A stretch of 6,278 nucleotides of DNA from Candidatus Bathyarchaeota archaeon (GTDB lineage Archaea; Thermoproteota; Bathyarchaeia; Bathyarchaeales; SOJC01). Both the position numbers and the translations under genes were made by a program. A model generated the notes under the pieces. The model was not told the DNA's origin and did not search any database. It was given only the letters and a program-made list of their open reading frames with translations. The stretch covers positions 1-6,278 of the forward strand of contig JAUWDF010000049.1 of assembly GCA_030608925.1 (NCBI GenBank), in the 5' to 3' direction. This document shows positions 1 through 5,804 of the stretch, one piece after another (position 1 is the stretch's first letter; each line of letters begins with the position of its first letter).

Positions 1-1
1 C

Positions 2-568
2 CAGATTGTATATGACGCACGGTTCACGAGTACTGCTAGTATAGCGAAGAACTTTCCGATAGTTGGACTCAATGGTTTCTCCAAGACTTATCTAGCCACT
101 GGATGGAGGTTAGGCTATGTTTATTTTTATGACCCGGAAAAGAAATTAGAGAAGCTAAAGGAGAGCGTGAATAAGGAAACTCGGATCAGACTCTGCTCCA
201 ACACTCCTGTTCAAAGGGCGGGTGTGGCAGCTCTCAAGGGACCTCAAGATCATATCAAGAAACTTGTCATGAAACTACGTGAAAGAAGAGATTATGTTTT
301 GAGGCGCCTAAACGAGATTGAAGGGTTGAGTTGTGAAAAACCTCAAGGAGCTTTCTATGTTTTTCCTCGAATTCACGGAATCGGACGGCGTTGGAAGAGT
401 GATTTCAGTTTCGTGAAAGATGTTATAGAGAAAACAGGAGTTCTTCTTGTCCACGGTTCAGGATTCTGCAGCACCTATGGAGCAGGGCACTTTAGAGGTG
501 TATTCTTACCACCCATTGAGGTCTTGGAAGACGCCTTGAACAGATTGGAAAACTTCATGAAATCTTGA
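2..568 (+). CDS. Alanine aminotransferase-like class I PLP enzyme (5'-truncated, C-terminal half)
   Basis: This is the C-terminal 188 residues of a fold-type I (class I/II) aminotransferase, whose full length is usually near 400. The frame is open from the window edge, so the GTG at 167 is an internal codon and not the start. The PLP-lysine signature GFSKTYLATGWRLGY lies at visible residues 25-39, with the Schiff-base lysine at residue 28 (codon 83-85) and the conserved Arg at 36. The segment RIRLCSNTPVQ, the KPQGAFYVFP block and the end GAGHFRGVFLPPIEVLEDAL recall the Pyrococcus furiosus type of alanine aminotransferase more than a generic aspartate aminotransferase. Arg165 in GHFRG is the likely substrate-carboxylate arginine. 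The expected cytoplasmic reaction is alanine plus 2-oxoglutarate to pyruvate plus glutamate. The family call is secure; the alanine specificity comes from remembered similarity. The gene is convergent with thrS downstream. Confidence 0.88.
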   Translation, partial: QIVYDARFTSTASIAKNFPIVGLNGFSKTYLATGWRLGYVYFYDPEKKLEKLKESVNKETRIRLCSNTPVQRAGVAALKGPQDHIKKLVMKLRERRDYVLRRLNEIEGLSCEKPQGAFYVFPRIHGIGRRWKSDFSFVKDVIEKTGVLLVHGSGFCSTYGAGHFRGVFLPPIEVLEDALNRLENFMKS

Positions 569-744
569 AAAGTGTCAAATGTATGGCTAGTATATAATCC
601 ATCTTTGAATAAGGCGCTCTTCCCCGGAGTCCGCCCCTAGCTTGTGATTTTCTTCCATGAGTTCAAGTGAAACTCAATTCCCAGAGTTTTCTTAAAGGTG
701 GGTGAAGCGTTTGAATATTATTAATATGCTTTTGCCTTGGGATT
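569..744. other. Intergenic gap between two convergent genes, no protein gene found
   Basis: These 176 bases separate the aminotransferase stop from the thrS stop. No ORF of useful length is visible; the longest ATG frame noticed (from 658) ends after 12 codons without a ribosome binding site. A TATA-like stretch at about 589-597, a six-pair hairpin at 658-676 and an AT-rich imperfect palindrome at 715-727 are present. No tRNA cloverleaf could be built: the TTCAAGT motif inside the hairpin is not flanked by pairing five-base arms. The stretch may simply be a shared 3' region, or may hold a small RNA. Confidence 0.5.
658..676. repeat. Inverted repeat (hairpin) between convergent genes
   Basis: TGAGTT at 658-663 and AACTCA at 671-676 form a perfect six-pair stem around a seven-base loop. 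It lies between the 3' ends of two convergent genes, so it could mark the end of either transcript. T-rich stretches follow it on the plus strand (GTTTTCTT, about 686-693). A stem of this length can also arise by chance. Confidence 0.35.
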
Positions 745-2607
745 TTATCCGTAGAATTGTGGTCGCCTAGATAATTTCATTGGCAGGGGCAATGGTTTAA
801 AGGGTTTGTCTTTTGTCTCTTCCAAGATAGTTTTAACGAGGTTTTTCAAGGTTACTTTCACGATTTTTCCGGTGAGCCTTTCCCTGACTGAAAGGATGCC
901 GGAATCTAACTCCCTTTGTCCGATGACTACTACGTAGTTTGTCCATTCGATCTCTGCTTCTCTTATTTTCTTTTGCATGGTCATCGAACGGTCATCGAAG
1001 TCTGCTCGTATGTCGTGTTTACTTATTTCTTCTGCAATTCTTTCCGCGTTTTTACTAAATTTGTCCGAGAGTGGTATTATTCTGACTTGTGTGGGTGAAA
1101 GCCACAGGGGAAGAATCGGAGCTTTGCCCAGCTTTTGTTCCTTGTAAGCTTTTTCAAGCATCGCGTAAACGCATCGTTCCACTCCTCCACTAGGTGAACA
1201 GTGGAGAATTAGTGGATGTTGCTTTTCACCTTGTTTATCAGTGTATGTGATTTCGTATCTGTAGGCGTTTTCAACGTCAAGTTGGTCTGTTGATAATGCT
1301 GAGGCTTTATTTTGGTTGTCAACAAAGTTGAATTCCCATTTTAGGATCCAGTAGAAGGCTTTCTCCTCAAACATCTCTACAAGGACGGGTTTTCCAAATT
1401 GTTTTGAAAGCCTATTTATGAAATCTCTATTCTCCCTGTATACTTCTTTTGTAAATCTGATGCCTAGTTCGTAATCGTCTTTGTTAAATCCGAAAGCTTC
1501 CAGAACTTTTCCGCAGAGGTTGAAGCGGAGGATAAGTTCTTTTTTGGCTTGATCGAGGTTGTAGCAAAGGGCGTGGCAATCAGGCATTGTAAAAGCACGT
1601 TGTCGCCGGAGTCCGGTTAATTCGCCGCTTTTCTCGCGTCTAAAACTGTATCTAGTAAGTTCATATATTCGTAGGGGAAGTTGCTTGTAGGAAATTTGAG
1701 CGTCATGAAGCATTAGAAATTGACCGAAGCATGCAGCGAACCTAAGGAAAAGATCCTTGTCTTCAGATTTCAGCAGGTATTGCCTCGCAGGGAATCTGTT
1801 AATGTAGTCACTCAGGCTGGGGTGATGATAGTCGTACATGATTGGTGTTTCCACTTCCATTGCACCATAATCGATCATGGTTCTGGTGACGAATTGCTCA
1901 ATTAGTGATTTGATGAGCCGTCCTTTTGGATACCATCTCAGGTTACCGGGGTCGCTACCTGGTTCGTAGTCGACTATCTCGAGCTTTTTCATCAGCTTTA
2001 TGTGAACTGCCATCTGTTGACTTGTCCTCATCTTTGAGATCTCGTATTTAGCAAACTTCTCCAGATTCTCATGATCCTTAAAATCGAATTCTTCCACGGG
2101 TACCAATTCTCCATCCTCCTGCAGGATGTGCCATGACGGTTTCATTTTTTCCTCGGCTTTGAGGGCTTCAGAAACCCCTTCTTCCTTCTCAGCTTCTTTT
2201 GTCTGAAAAACTCTAGACTGCTCCGCTAAGGGATGACCTTTTACTGAAATAGTGAATTGTTTGTTCCAGCCAAAGGGTGCACGAAAGGTCTCTATTTTCA
2301 TCTTCTTCGCATCTTCTTCCATGACCTTGAGTATTTTTAGAGCTAATGCTGGTCTCGCTAGGTTGCTGCTCAGGTGAGCGTACGGATATATGAGAATCTT
2401 GTTTACACGTAGTTTCTCTAGGAATTCTTTAAGTTCTTTGATAGCGTGTGAGGCTACTGATTCATTATCACCCTCCTCCACAGCTGTGAAGAGTACAACA
2501 ACTTCATCTATCTTTTCTTCCTCTTTTCTCGCTTCATCAGCTATTTTGATTTCTTTCTTCACTGGTTTGAATGTGATATAGTTTGAATGGAGTTGAAGTA
2601 TACGCAA
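745..2607 (-). CDS. thrS: Threonyl-tRNA synthetase, archaeal type with N-terminal editing domain
   Basis: ThrRS (EC 6.1.1.3) charges tRNA-Thr with threonine in the cytoplasm. At 620 residues it is full length for the archaeal form. Residues 1-135 match the archaeal editing domain, a D-aminoacyl-tRNA-deacylase-like fold that removes mischarged serine; YPYAHLSSNLARP lies at 74-86 and FGWNKQFTISVKGHPLAEQSR at 112-132. A charged linker leads to the class II core. Motif 1 ends near Pro255, motif 2 (SFRREKSGEL) is at 321-330, and motif 3 (GGVER) is at 474-478 with Arg478. Cys293, His345 (MPDCH) and His469 (ILHC) fit the three zinc ligands that select threonine. The anticodon-binding domain spans about 500-605. 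The start codon is TTG; it is chosen because MRILQLHSNYI matches the family N-terminus and AGGT lies seven bases upstream. The gene is convergent with the aminotransferase and follows the small zinc-finger gene on the same strand. Confidence 0.97.
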   Translation of the reverse strand: MRILQLHSNYITFKPVKKEIKIADEARKEEEKIDEVVVLFTAVEEGDNESVASHAIKELKEFLEKLRVNKILIYPYAHLSSNLARPALALKILKVMEEDAKKMKIETFRAPFGWNKQFTISVKGHPLAEQSRVFQTKEAEKEEGVSEALKAEEKMKPSWHILQEDGELVPVEEFDFKDHENLEKFAKYEISKMRTSQQMAVHIKLMKKLEIVDYEPGSDPGNLRWYPKGRLIKSLIEQFVTRTMIDYGAMEVETPIMYDYHHPSLSDYINRFPARQYLLKSEDKDLFLRFAACFGQFLMLHDAQISYKQLPLRIYELTRYSFRREKSGELTGLRRQRAFTMPDCHALCYNLDQAKKELILRFNLCGKVLEAFGFNKDDYELGIRFTKEVYRENRDFINRLSKQFGKPVLVEMFEEKAFYWILKWEFNFVDNQNKASALSTDQLDVENAYRYEITYTDKQGEKQHPLILHCSPSGGVERCVYAMLEKAYKEQKLGKAPILPLWLSPTQVRIIPLSDKFSKNAERIAEEISKHDIRADFDDRSMTMQKKIREAEIEWTNYVVVIGQRELDSGILSVRERLTGKIVKVTLKNLVKTILEETKDKPFKPLPLPMKLSRRPQFYG

Positions 2608-2614
2608 ACTTTCT

Positions 2615-2618
2615 ACCT
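2615..2618 (-). promoter_or_regulatory. Ribosome binding site supporting the thrS TTG start
   Basis: On the minus strand the bases before the TTG read GCAGGTAGAAAGT. AGGT pairs with the archaeal 16S anti-Shine-Dalgarno sequence at a spacing of seven bases. It supports the unusual TTG start, as does the family-like N-terminus that this start gives. Confidence 0.5.
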
Positions 2619-2637
2619 GCTTGAACTGAATTAGACC

Positions 2638-2647
2638 TAATATTTAT
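2638..2647 (-). promoter_or_regulatory. Weak TATA-like box upstream of thrS
   Basis: The minus strand reads ATAAATATTA here. Archaeal transcription usually starts about 25 bases beyond the box centre, which would be near 2617. That start would clip or remove the AGGT ribosome binding site, so either transcription starts slightly earlier, the true promoter is further upstream, or thrS is co-transcribed with the zinc-finger gene 104 bases before it. Confidence 0.3.
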
Positions 2648-2680
2648 CGGGGCTTTCTAAAAACGCTTGTGAAAGTATCC

Positions 2681-2696
2681 TTCCAGTTTTCTGGAA
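2681..2696 (-). terminator. Perfect hairpin after the zinc-finger gene, possible terminator or processing site
   Basis: TTCCAG (2681-2686) and CTGGAA (2691-2696) form a perfect six-pair stem with a four-base loop. On the minus strand it begins 15 bases after the zinc-finger stop codon and lies upstream of the thrS promoter region. A run of five T (minus strand) sits just before the stem, and no strong T-run follows it at once. Archaeal termination relies mostly on T-runs, so a role in RNA processing or in control of thrS is equally possible. Confidence 0.35.
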
Positions 2697-2711
2697 AAAT
2701 CGCTCTTCCTG

Positions 2712-2924
2712 TTACCTTGAATCGTGGTGTCTCCATTTTTCAATCGTTCTATCTTTTTTCGAGGACTTTTTATATTCCTTGTAATGCTCTTTGCACAGGT
2801 AAGCTCTTCTTTCCTCGCCTATCTTCAAGCCAGCAACAGTAACCTTTCCCGAGGAGAGGGATCGAACTGCGTCTTTGTCACATTTTGTAACACTGCATTT
2901 CACACCTTTGCTTATTCTTCCCAT
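2712..2924 (-). CDS. Small conserved archaeal zinc-finger protein, function unknown
   Basis: This 70-residue basic protein has a C-x4-C pair (Cys10, Cys15 in KCSVTKCDKDAVRSLS) and a C-x2-H pair (Cys44, His47 in AYLCKEHYKEYKK), which together fit one zinc site. A lysine-rich tail with an EKWR segment follows. I recall proteins of this pattern (KCSV..C.KDAVRS and LCKEHYKE.KK) as conserved in several TACK archaea, but I know no proven function. ATG 2922-2924 is chosen as start because GGAGG lies eight bases upstream; a TTG five codons earlier precedes that site and would leave it inside the gene. A good TATA-like box lies about 50 bases upstream. It is divergent from rps26e and on the same strand as thrS, so a role in translation or RNA binding is plausible but only inferred. 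Confidence 0.82.
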   Translation of the reverse strand: MGRISKGVKCSVTKCDKDAVRSLSSGKVTVAGLKIGEERRAYLCKEHYKEYKKSSKKDRTIEKWRHHDSR

Positions 2925-2932
2925 TACAGGTT

Positions 2933-2937
2933 CCTCC
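2933..2937 (-). promoter_or_regulatory. Strong ribosome binding site of the zinc-finger gene
   Basis: On the minus strand GGAGG is followed by AACCTGTA and then ATG, a spacing of eight bases. This is the best Shine-Dalgarno sequence in the window. It decides the start at 2924 over the in-frame TTG at 2937-2939. Confidence 0.7.
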
Positions 2938-2972
2938 AAGGCGTATTATCAGAAAGTGGCTTAATTCATTTC

Positions 2973-2984
2973 TAATATATTTTG
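2973..2984 (-). promoter_or_regulatory. TATA-like box of the zinc-finger gene
   Basis: The minus strand reads CAAAATATATTAG here, close to the archaeal TATA consensus. Transcription would start near 2950, giving a leader of about 25 bases that includes the GGAGG site. It shares the 230-bp divergent region with the rps26e promoter. Confidence 0.5.
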
Positions 2985-3101
2985 ATTGCCTTATTAAAAC
3001 TGCTTTTTTCACAAAACCTTTCTGGGCAAACTTTTCTTGATGAGGATGAGTATTTGAACCAACGTGGATGTAGTGCAACATATTCTGGGATTGCGAGCAT
3101 T

Positions 3102-3110
3102 GATATATAA
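3102..3110 (+). promoter_or_regulatory. TATA-like box of rps26e
   Basis: GATATATAA lies about 45-50 bases before the rps26e start codon. Transcription would begin near 3130, leaving a leader of about 25 bases. The region between the two divergent boxes (about 2985-3101) has no gene that I can recognise. A TGATGA at 3039-3044 resembles a C box, but no matching D box or second box pair was found. Confidence 0.5.
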
Positions 3111-3154
3111 GTGGCTTTTACAATTCACTATCTCACAAAAGGACGTGTAGGTAT

Positions 3155-3442
3155 TTGCCTGTAAAAAGAAAAAGCCGTGGAAGATCAAAAGGAGGAAAGG
3201 GGAAGGGCGGGTTGGTGCAGTGCCATGGCTGCGGTCAACAGGTTCCACGTGATAAAGCAAAACGTGTTTCTCGTAGGGTTTCAATGGTTGATTATGCCTT
3301 GTCTAAGGAGCTGAGGCAAAAGGGCACCTACATTGCTTCACCTATCGAAACCAAATTCTATTGTGTTTCTTGCGCTGTTCATCGAGGTGTGGTGAAGGTG
3401 CGATCAAGGACTGATCGAAAACAGAAACGAAGAAGACGTTAG
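3155..3442 (+). CDS. rps26e: Small-subunit ribosomal protein S26e
   Basis: S26e (eS26) is a protein of the small ribosomal subunit in eukaryotes and part of the Archaea; in eukaryotes it sits near the mRNA exit channel, close to the 18S 3' end. The 95-residue product starts MPVKRKSRGRSKGG, a typical basic N-terminus. A zinc ribbon is formed by Cys23/Cys26 (CHGC) and Cys70/Cys73 (CVSC), and the end is rich in Arg and Lys (RTDRKQKRRRR). YCVSCAVHRGVVKVRSR is the family signature. The start codon is TTG: this reading gives the family's Met-Pro N-terminus, and no ATG or GTG lies nearby. The ribosome binding site is weak (AAAGGA about 12 bases upstream; AGGT lies too close). It diverges from the zinc-finger gene and converges on the phosphotransferase gene, with only two bases between the stop codons. 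Confidence 0.96.
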   Translation: MPVKRKSRGRSKGGKGKGGLVQCHGCGQQVPRDKAKRVSRRVSMVDYALSKELRQKGTYIASPIETKFYCVSCAVHRGVVKVRSRTDRKQKRRRR

Positions 3443-3444
3443 CT

Positions 3445-4047
3445 TCATCTTTGTTTAGATGCATTGTAGAAAAAGATTGTACGTTGAAGAACGGTTAGAT
3501 TTGTCAGTATCGCTAGGATAATTGCACTCCATGATATGGCTTCGATTTTGAATAGAGCTATTAAGCTAGCTACAACTAGAATTATAATTCTTTCAGCTCG
3601 TTCTGCTAGGCCCACTGTTTCCATCTTAACCCCTGTGGCTTCTGCTCTAGCACGGGAGTAGCTGACTAGTAGAGAGCCAACGAGGGCTCCAGAACCCGAA
3701 ATGGGGTCCCATAGTCGGCTAGCTATCAAGGCGATGAATATAAAGGCGTCTGCGTAGCGATCAAGGAGAGAATCCAAGAAGCCCCCAAAGACTGAAGTCT
3801 CTCCATAAAGTCGGGCAACGATCCCGTCCAAAGCGTCCCAGAATCCAGATAGCAGAAAGAGAATTGCTCCAAGAAGAATAAACAAATTGTTCTTCTCCAG
3901 CGCCCATGCCCAGTATGAACAGCCAGCCAGCACTGCAAAGAGGATTCCTATTGCACTTATTTTGTTTGGAGTAAAACCTGCTTTATGGAGTAGTCTGGCT
4001 TCGGTTCCGAGCAGAGCTTGAATACGCTCCTTGAAACGAGTTAGCAT
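3445..4047 (-). CDS. CDP-alcohol phosphotransferase, probable archaetidylinositol phosphate synthase
   Basis: This 200-residue integral membrane enzyme belongs to the CDP-alcohol phosphatidyltransferase family, which joins an alcohol phosphate to a CDP-activated lipid. The full signature D-x2-D-G-x2-A-R-x8-G-x3-D-x3-D is present: Asp71, Asp74, Gly75, Ala78, Arg79, Gly88, Asp92 and Asp96. These aspartates bind the metal ions. About six hydrophobic segments are visible, near residues 31-49, 55-69, 87-110, 118-130, 151-167 and 170-186. The SYSRARAEATGV and VGLAERAER segments resemble archaeal archaetidylinositol phosphate synthase (EC 2.7.8.39), which uses CDP-archaeol and inositol 1-phosphate. 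Archaetidylglycerol phosphate synthase is the main alternative. The ATG start has no clear ribosome binding site. A TATA-like box about 40 bases upstream implies a short leader. It is downstream of proS on the same strand but probably transcribed separately. Confidence 0.88.
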   Translation of the reverse strand: MLTRFKERIQALLGTEARLLHKAGFTPNKISAIGILFAVLAGCSYWAWALEKNNLFILLGAILFLLSGFWDALDGIVARLYGETSVFGGFLDSLLDRYADAFIFIALIASRLWDPISGSGALVGSLLVSYSRARAEATGVKMETVGLAERAERIIILVVASLIALFKIEAISWSAIILAILTNLTVLQRTIFFYNASKQR

Positions 4048-4082
4048 ATTGATTCACGAATTGTGTTATGTTGTGAGGAATC

Positions 4083-4091
4083 TTTATTTAA
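4083..4091 (-). promoter_or_regulatory. TATA-like box of the phosphotransferase gene
   Basis: The minus strand reads TTAAATAAA about 36-44 bases upstream of the ATG at 4047. Transcription near 4060 would give a leader of about 13 bases with no Shine-Dalgarno sequence. The 119-bp gap from the proS stop to this gene holds no other recognisable feature. Confidence 0.4.
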
Positions 4092-4166
4092 GAAGTAGCT
4101 TGAAAAGTGGGGACACGGATTTGATGGTGTGATTAAGTGCTTTTAAAATTTCTAGTGACTTTCCCT

Positions 4167-5609
4167 TTAGTAGGCAACTGCTACTCTCACCAAGCTTGTG
4201 GCTTCCTTGCTACACATGGCGCATTGACCCTCAATTTTCTTAGGCGAATCAACAGGTGTTCCCAATACCTTGGCTTTGACATGTTCTTCAAGTTCATGAC
4301 CACATGCCTCTTCGCCACACCAAGGTATTTCGATTATTCCTGCCCTTTTTTTAAGCAGTTCATTGGCTTCCTGCAGATTGTCCACTTGAAATATGCGCGT
4401 CTGTAGCCATTTCCAAGCCTTATTTCTCATGTCTATTGTCATTTGGTCTATTATCTGAGGTAGGCGGGTTTTCAAGTCCACAGTTTTGTAAGCTTCTTTC
4501 TTGAATGTATCTCGACGAACTATAATCGCTTGGTCTTTCTGAAGATCTTTAGGGCCGATTTCGATGCGAATTGGAACGCCTCTTGTTTCCCAATAGAAGA
4601 ATTTAGCTCCAGGAGTCAAATCGTCTCTTGTGTCGACTTTGACCCTAAGGCCTAGGCTTCTCATCTCGGCTGCAATATGCGAACATACTTCTAGAATGGC
4701 TGTTCCGCTTTCTTTGTGGGGTATGGGGATTATTATTATTTGGAGTGGAGCATGTTTGGGCACTAAAACAATGCCGTTATCATCTCCATGTATGGCTATC
4801 AGAGCTGCGATGCCACGTTCGCTTATTCCGTAGCAGGTCTGCCAAACGAATTCATGGTTGCCTTCTAAGGTTTCATATTTGATGTTAAAGGCTTTGGAGA
4901 AGTTTTGACCGAGATTGTGTACTGTTCCTGATTGAAGTGTGCGACCATCGGGCATGAGGACGTCGAAGGCGATTGAGTAGAGAGAGCCAGGGAACTTGTC
5001 CCAGTCTGGTCGGCGACTAATAGTGTAGGAGATGCCGCATGCATCAAAGAAGTCTTTGTAGATTTGGATTGCTTCTTGGATTTGCGTTTCTGCATTGTCT
5101 AGATTTGCATGACATGTGTGGGCTTCTTTGAATGTGGAGACTTCACGAACCCGGATAATGGGTCTTGTGGTTTTTGTTTCGTACCGGAAAACACTGCCTA
5201 TTTGGTAGAGTTTCATAGGCAAATCGCCATGGTTTCGAATCCAGAGCTCAAACATGGGGTACATTGCTGTCTCACTGGTGGGTCTCAATGCATATCTGAG
5301 TTCTAATGGTTTAGAGCCACCATGAGTTACCCAGAACAATTCGTTTTCGAAATCTTTTATGTGGGTAGCTTCCTTGCGGATGTTTGCTTCTGTAACTAGA
5401 ATTGGAAATTGCACTTCATCATGTCCTTTGGCATCGTGCAAGTTTCTAAGTAATTGAGTGACATGTTTGCGTATTTTAAATCCGTAGGGGAGCCAAACGC
5501 CGCAACCTTTGATTGGGTAGCGGTAGTCGAGTATTTCCGCGTCCATTAACATTTGGCGAAACCATTCACCAAAGTGTTTATCTCGTTTTTCATGTTTGGC
5601 AGTTACCAT
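4167..5609 (-). CDS. proS: Prolyl-tRNA synthetase, archaeal/eukaryotic type
   Basis: ProRS (EC 6.1.1.15) charges tRNA-Pro with proline. The 480-residue product is the archaeal/eukaryotic class II form, without the bacterial insertion editing domain. Numbered from this start, motif 1 includes Pro69, RPTSET is at 109-114, motif 2 (FRYETKTTRP, ending REVSTFKEAHT) is at 141-165 with Arg142 and Glu144, HNLGQNFSKAF is at 231-241, and motif 3 (YGISERGIAALI) is at 260-271 with Arg265. The anticodon-binding domain covers about 285-400. The C-terminal zinc domain has Cys431, Cys436, Cys463 and Cys466, and the chain ends in Tyr480, as is usual for this type. The frame extends to a GTG at 5642, giving 491 residues. 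I prefer ATG 5609 because the extra 11 residues are unlike the family and the TATA-like box next to that GTG would start transcription inside it. Confidence 0.96.
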   Translation of the reverse strand: MVTAKHEKRDKHFGEWFRQMLMDAEILDYRYPIKGCGVWLPYGFKIRKHVTQLLRNLHDAKGHDEVQFPILVTEANIRKEATHIKDFENELFWVTHGGSKPLELRYALRPTSETAMYPMFELWIRNHGDLPMKLYQIGSVFRYETKTTRPIIRVREVSTFKEAHTCHANLDNAETQIQEAIQIYKDFFDACGISYTISRRPDWDKFPGSLYSIAFDVLMPDGRTLQSGTVHNLGQNFSKAFNIKYETLEGNHEFVWQTCYGISERGIAALIAIHGDDNGIVLVPKHAPLQIIIIPIPHKESGTAILEVCSHIAAEMRSLGLRVKVDTRDDLTPGAKFFYWETRGVPIRIEIGPKDLQKDQAIIVRRDTFKKEAYKTVDLKTRLPQIIDQMTIDMRNKAWKWLQTRIFQVDNLQEANELLKKRAGIIEIPWCGEEACGHELEEHVKAKVLGTPVDSPKKIEGQCAMCSKEATSLVRVAVAY

Positions 5610-5645
5610 CTGTTTTTCCAGCTTTACGAAGGTTATAACCACATT

Positions 5646-5656
5646 GATATTTTAGT
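5646..5656 (-). promoter_or_regulatory. TATA-like box of proS
   Basis: The minus strand reads ACTAAAATATC here. A transcription start about 25 bases beyond the centre falls near 5625. This is downstream of the GTG at 5642 and a short way upstream of the ATG at 5609. The box therefore argues for the shorter ProRS. A weak CTGGA lies about ten bases before that ATG. Confidence 0.4.
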
Positions 5657-5755
5657 TTTTCAACCCATGTCAAGAGAATTAGGTTGGATTGTGCTTCCGT
5701 TGAGTGTTTATTCCTCGAACGCTCTCTCACATGTAGAGGTGGGAACGTGTAGTAG

Positions 5756-5764
5756 TATATTAAT
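5756..5764 (+). promoter_or_regulatory. TATA-like box of the four-helix membrane protein gene
   Basis: TATATTAAT lies about 45 bases before the chosen ATG at 5805. Transcription would start near 5786, which excludes the upstream in-frame ATG codons at 5667, 5772 and 5781. Confidence 0.45.
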
Positions 5765-5789
5765 ATCTCAGATGGTTAAGATGGCTAAA

Positions 5790-5800
5790 GGAGAAAGGTG
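5790..5800 (+). promoter_or_regulatory. Ribosome binding site deciding the start of the membrane protein
   Basis: GGAG (5790-5793) and GGTG (5797-5800) lie 11 and 4 bases before the ATG at 5805. No comparable site precedes the earlier in-frame ATG codons. Confidence 0.5.
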
Positions 5801-5804
5801 GAAA

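Noticed and set aside
658..676. TTCAAGT inside the hairpin looks like a tRNA T-loop.
   Set aside because: The five bases on either side of the TTCAAGT do not pair, and no acceptor, D or anticodon arm could be assembled around it.
624..1616. The 10-mer CCGGAGTCCG occurs at 624-633 and again at 1606-1615.
   Set aside because: A window of this size is expected to hold about twenty chance pairs of identical 10-mers, and the second copy lies in conserved thrS coding sequence near motif 2.
3037..3090. TGATGA at 3039-3044 suggested a C/D box small RNA.
   Set aside because: No D box CTGA lies at a fitting distance (CTGG occurs instead), and no second box pair was found.
2878..3284. Open frames on the minus strand across the rps26e promoter and gene.
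   Set aside because: They overlap the zinc-finger gene and rps26e in other frames, have no family resemblance and carry no start signals, so they look like chance frames.
4137..4406. Plus-strand open frame of 89 residues opposite the end of proS.
   Set aside because: It lies antisense to the conserved zinc domain of ProRS and has no recognisable motif or ribosome binding site.
5553..5804. Upstream extension of the membrane protein frame, overlapping the start of proS.
   Set aside because: It has no ribosome binding site, would begin antisense inside proS, and the promoter and Shine-Dalgarno signals favour the ATG at 5805.
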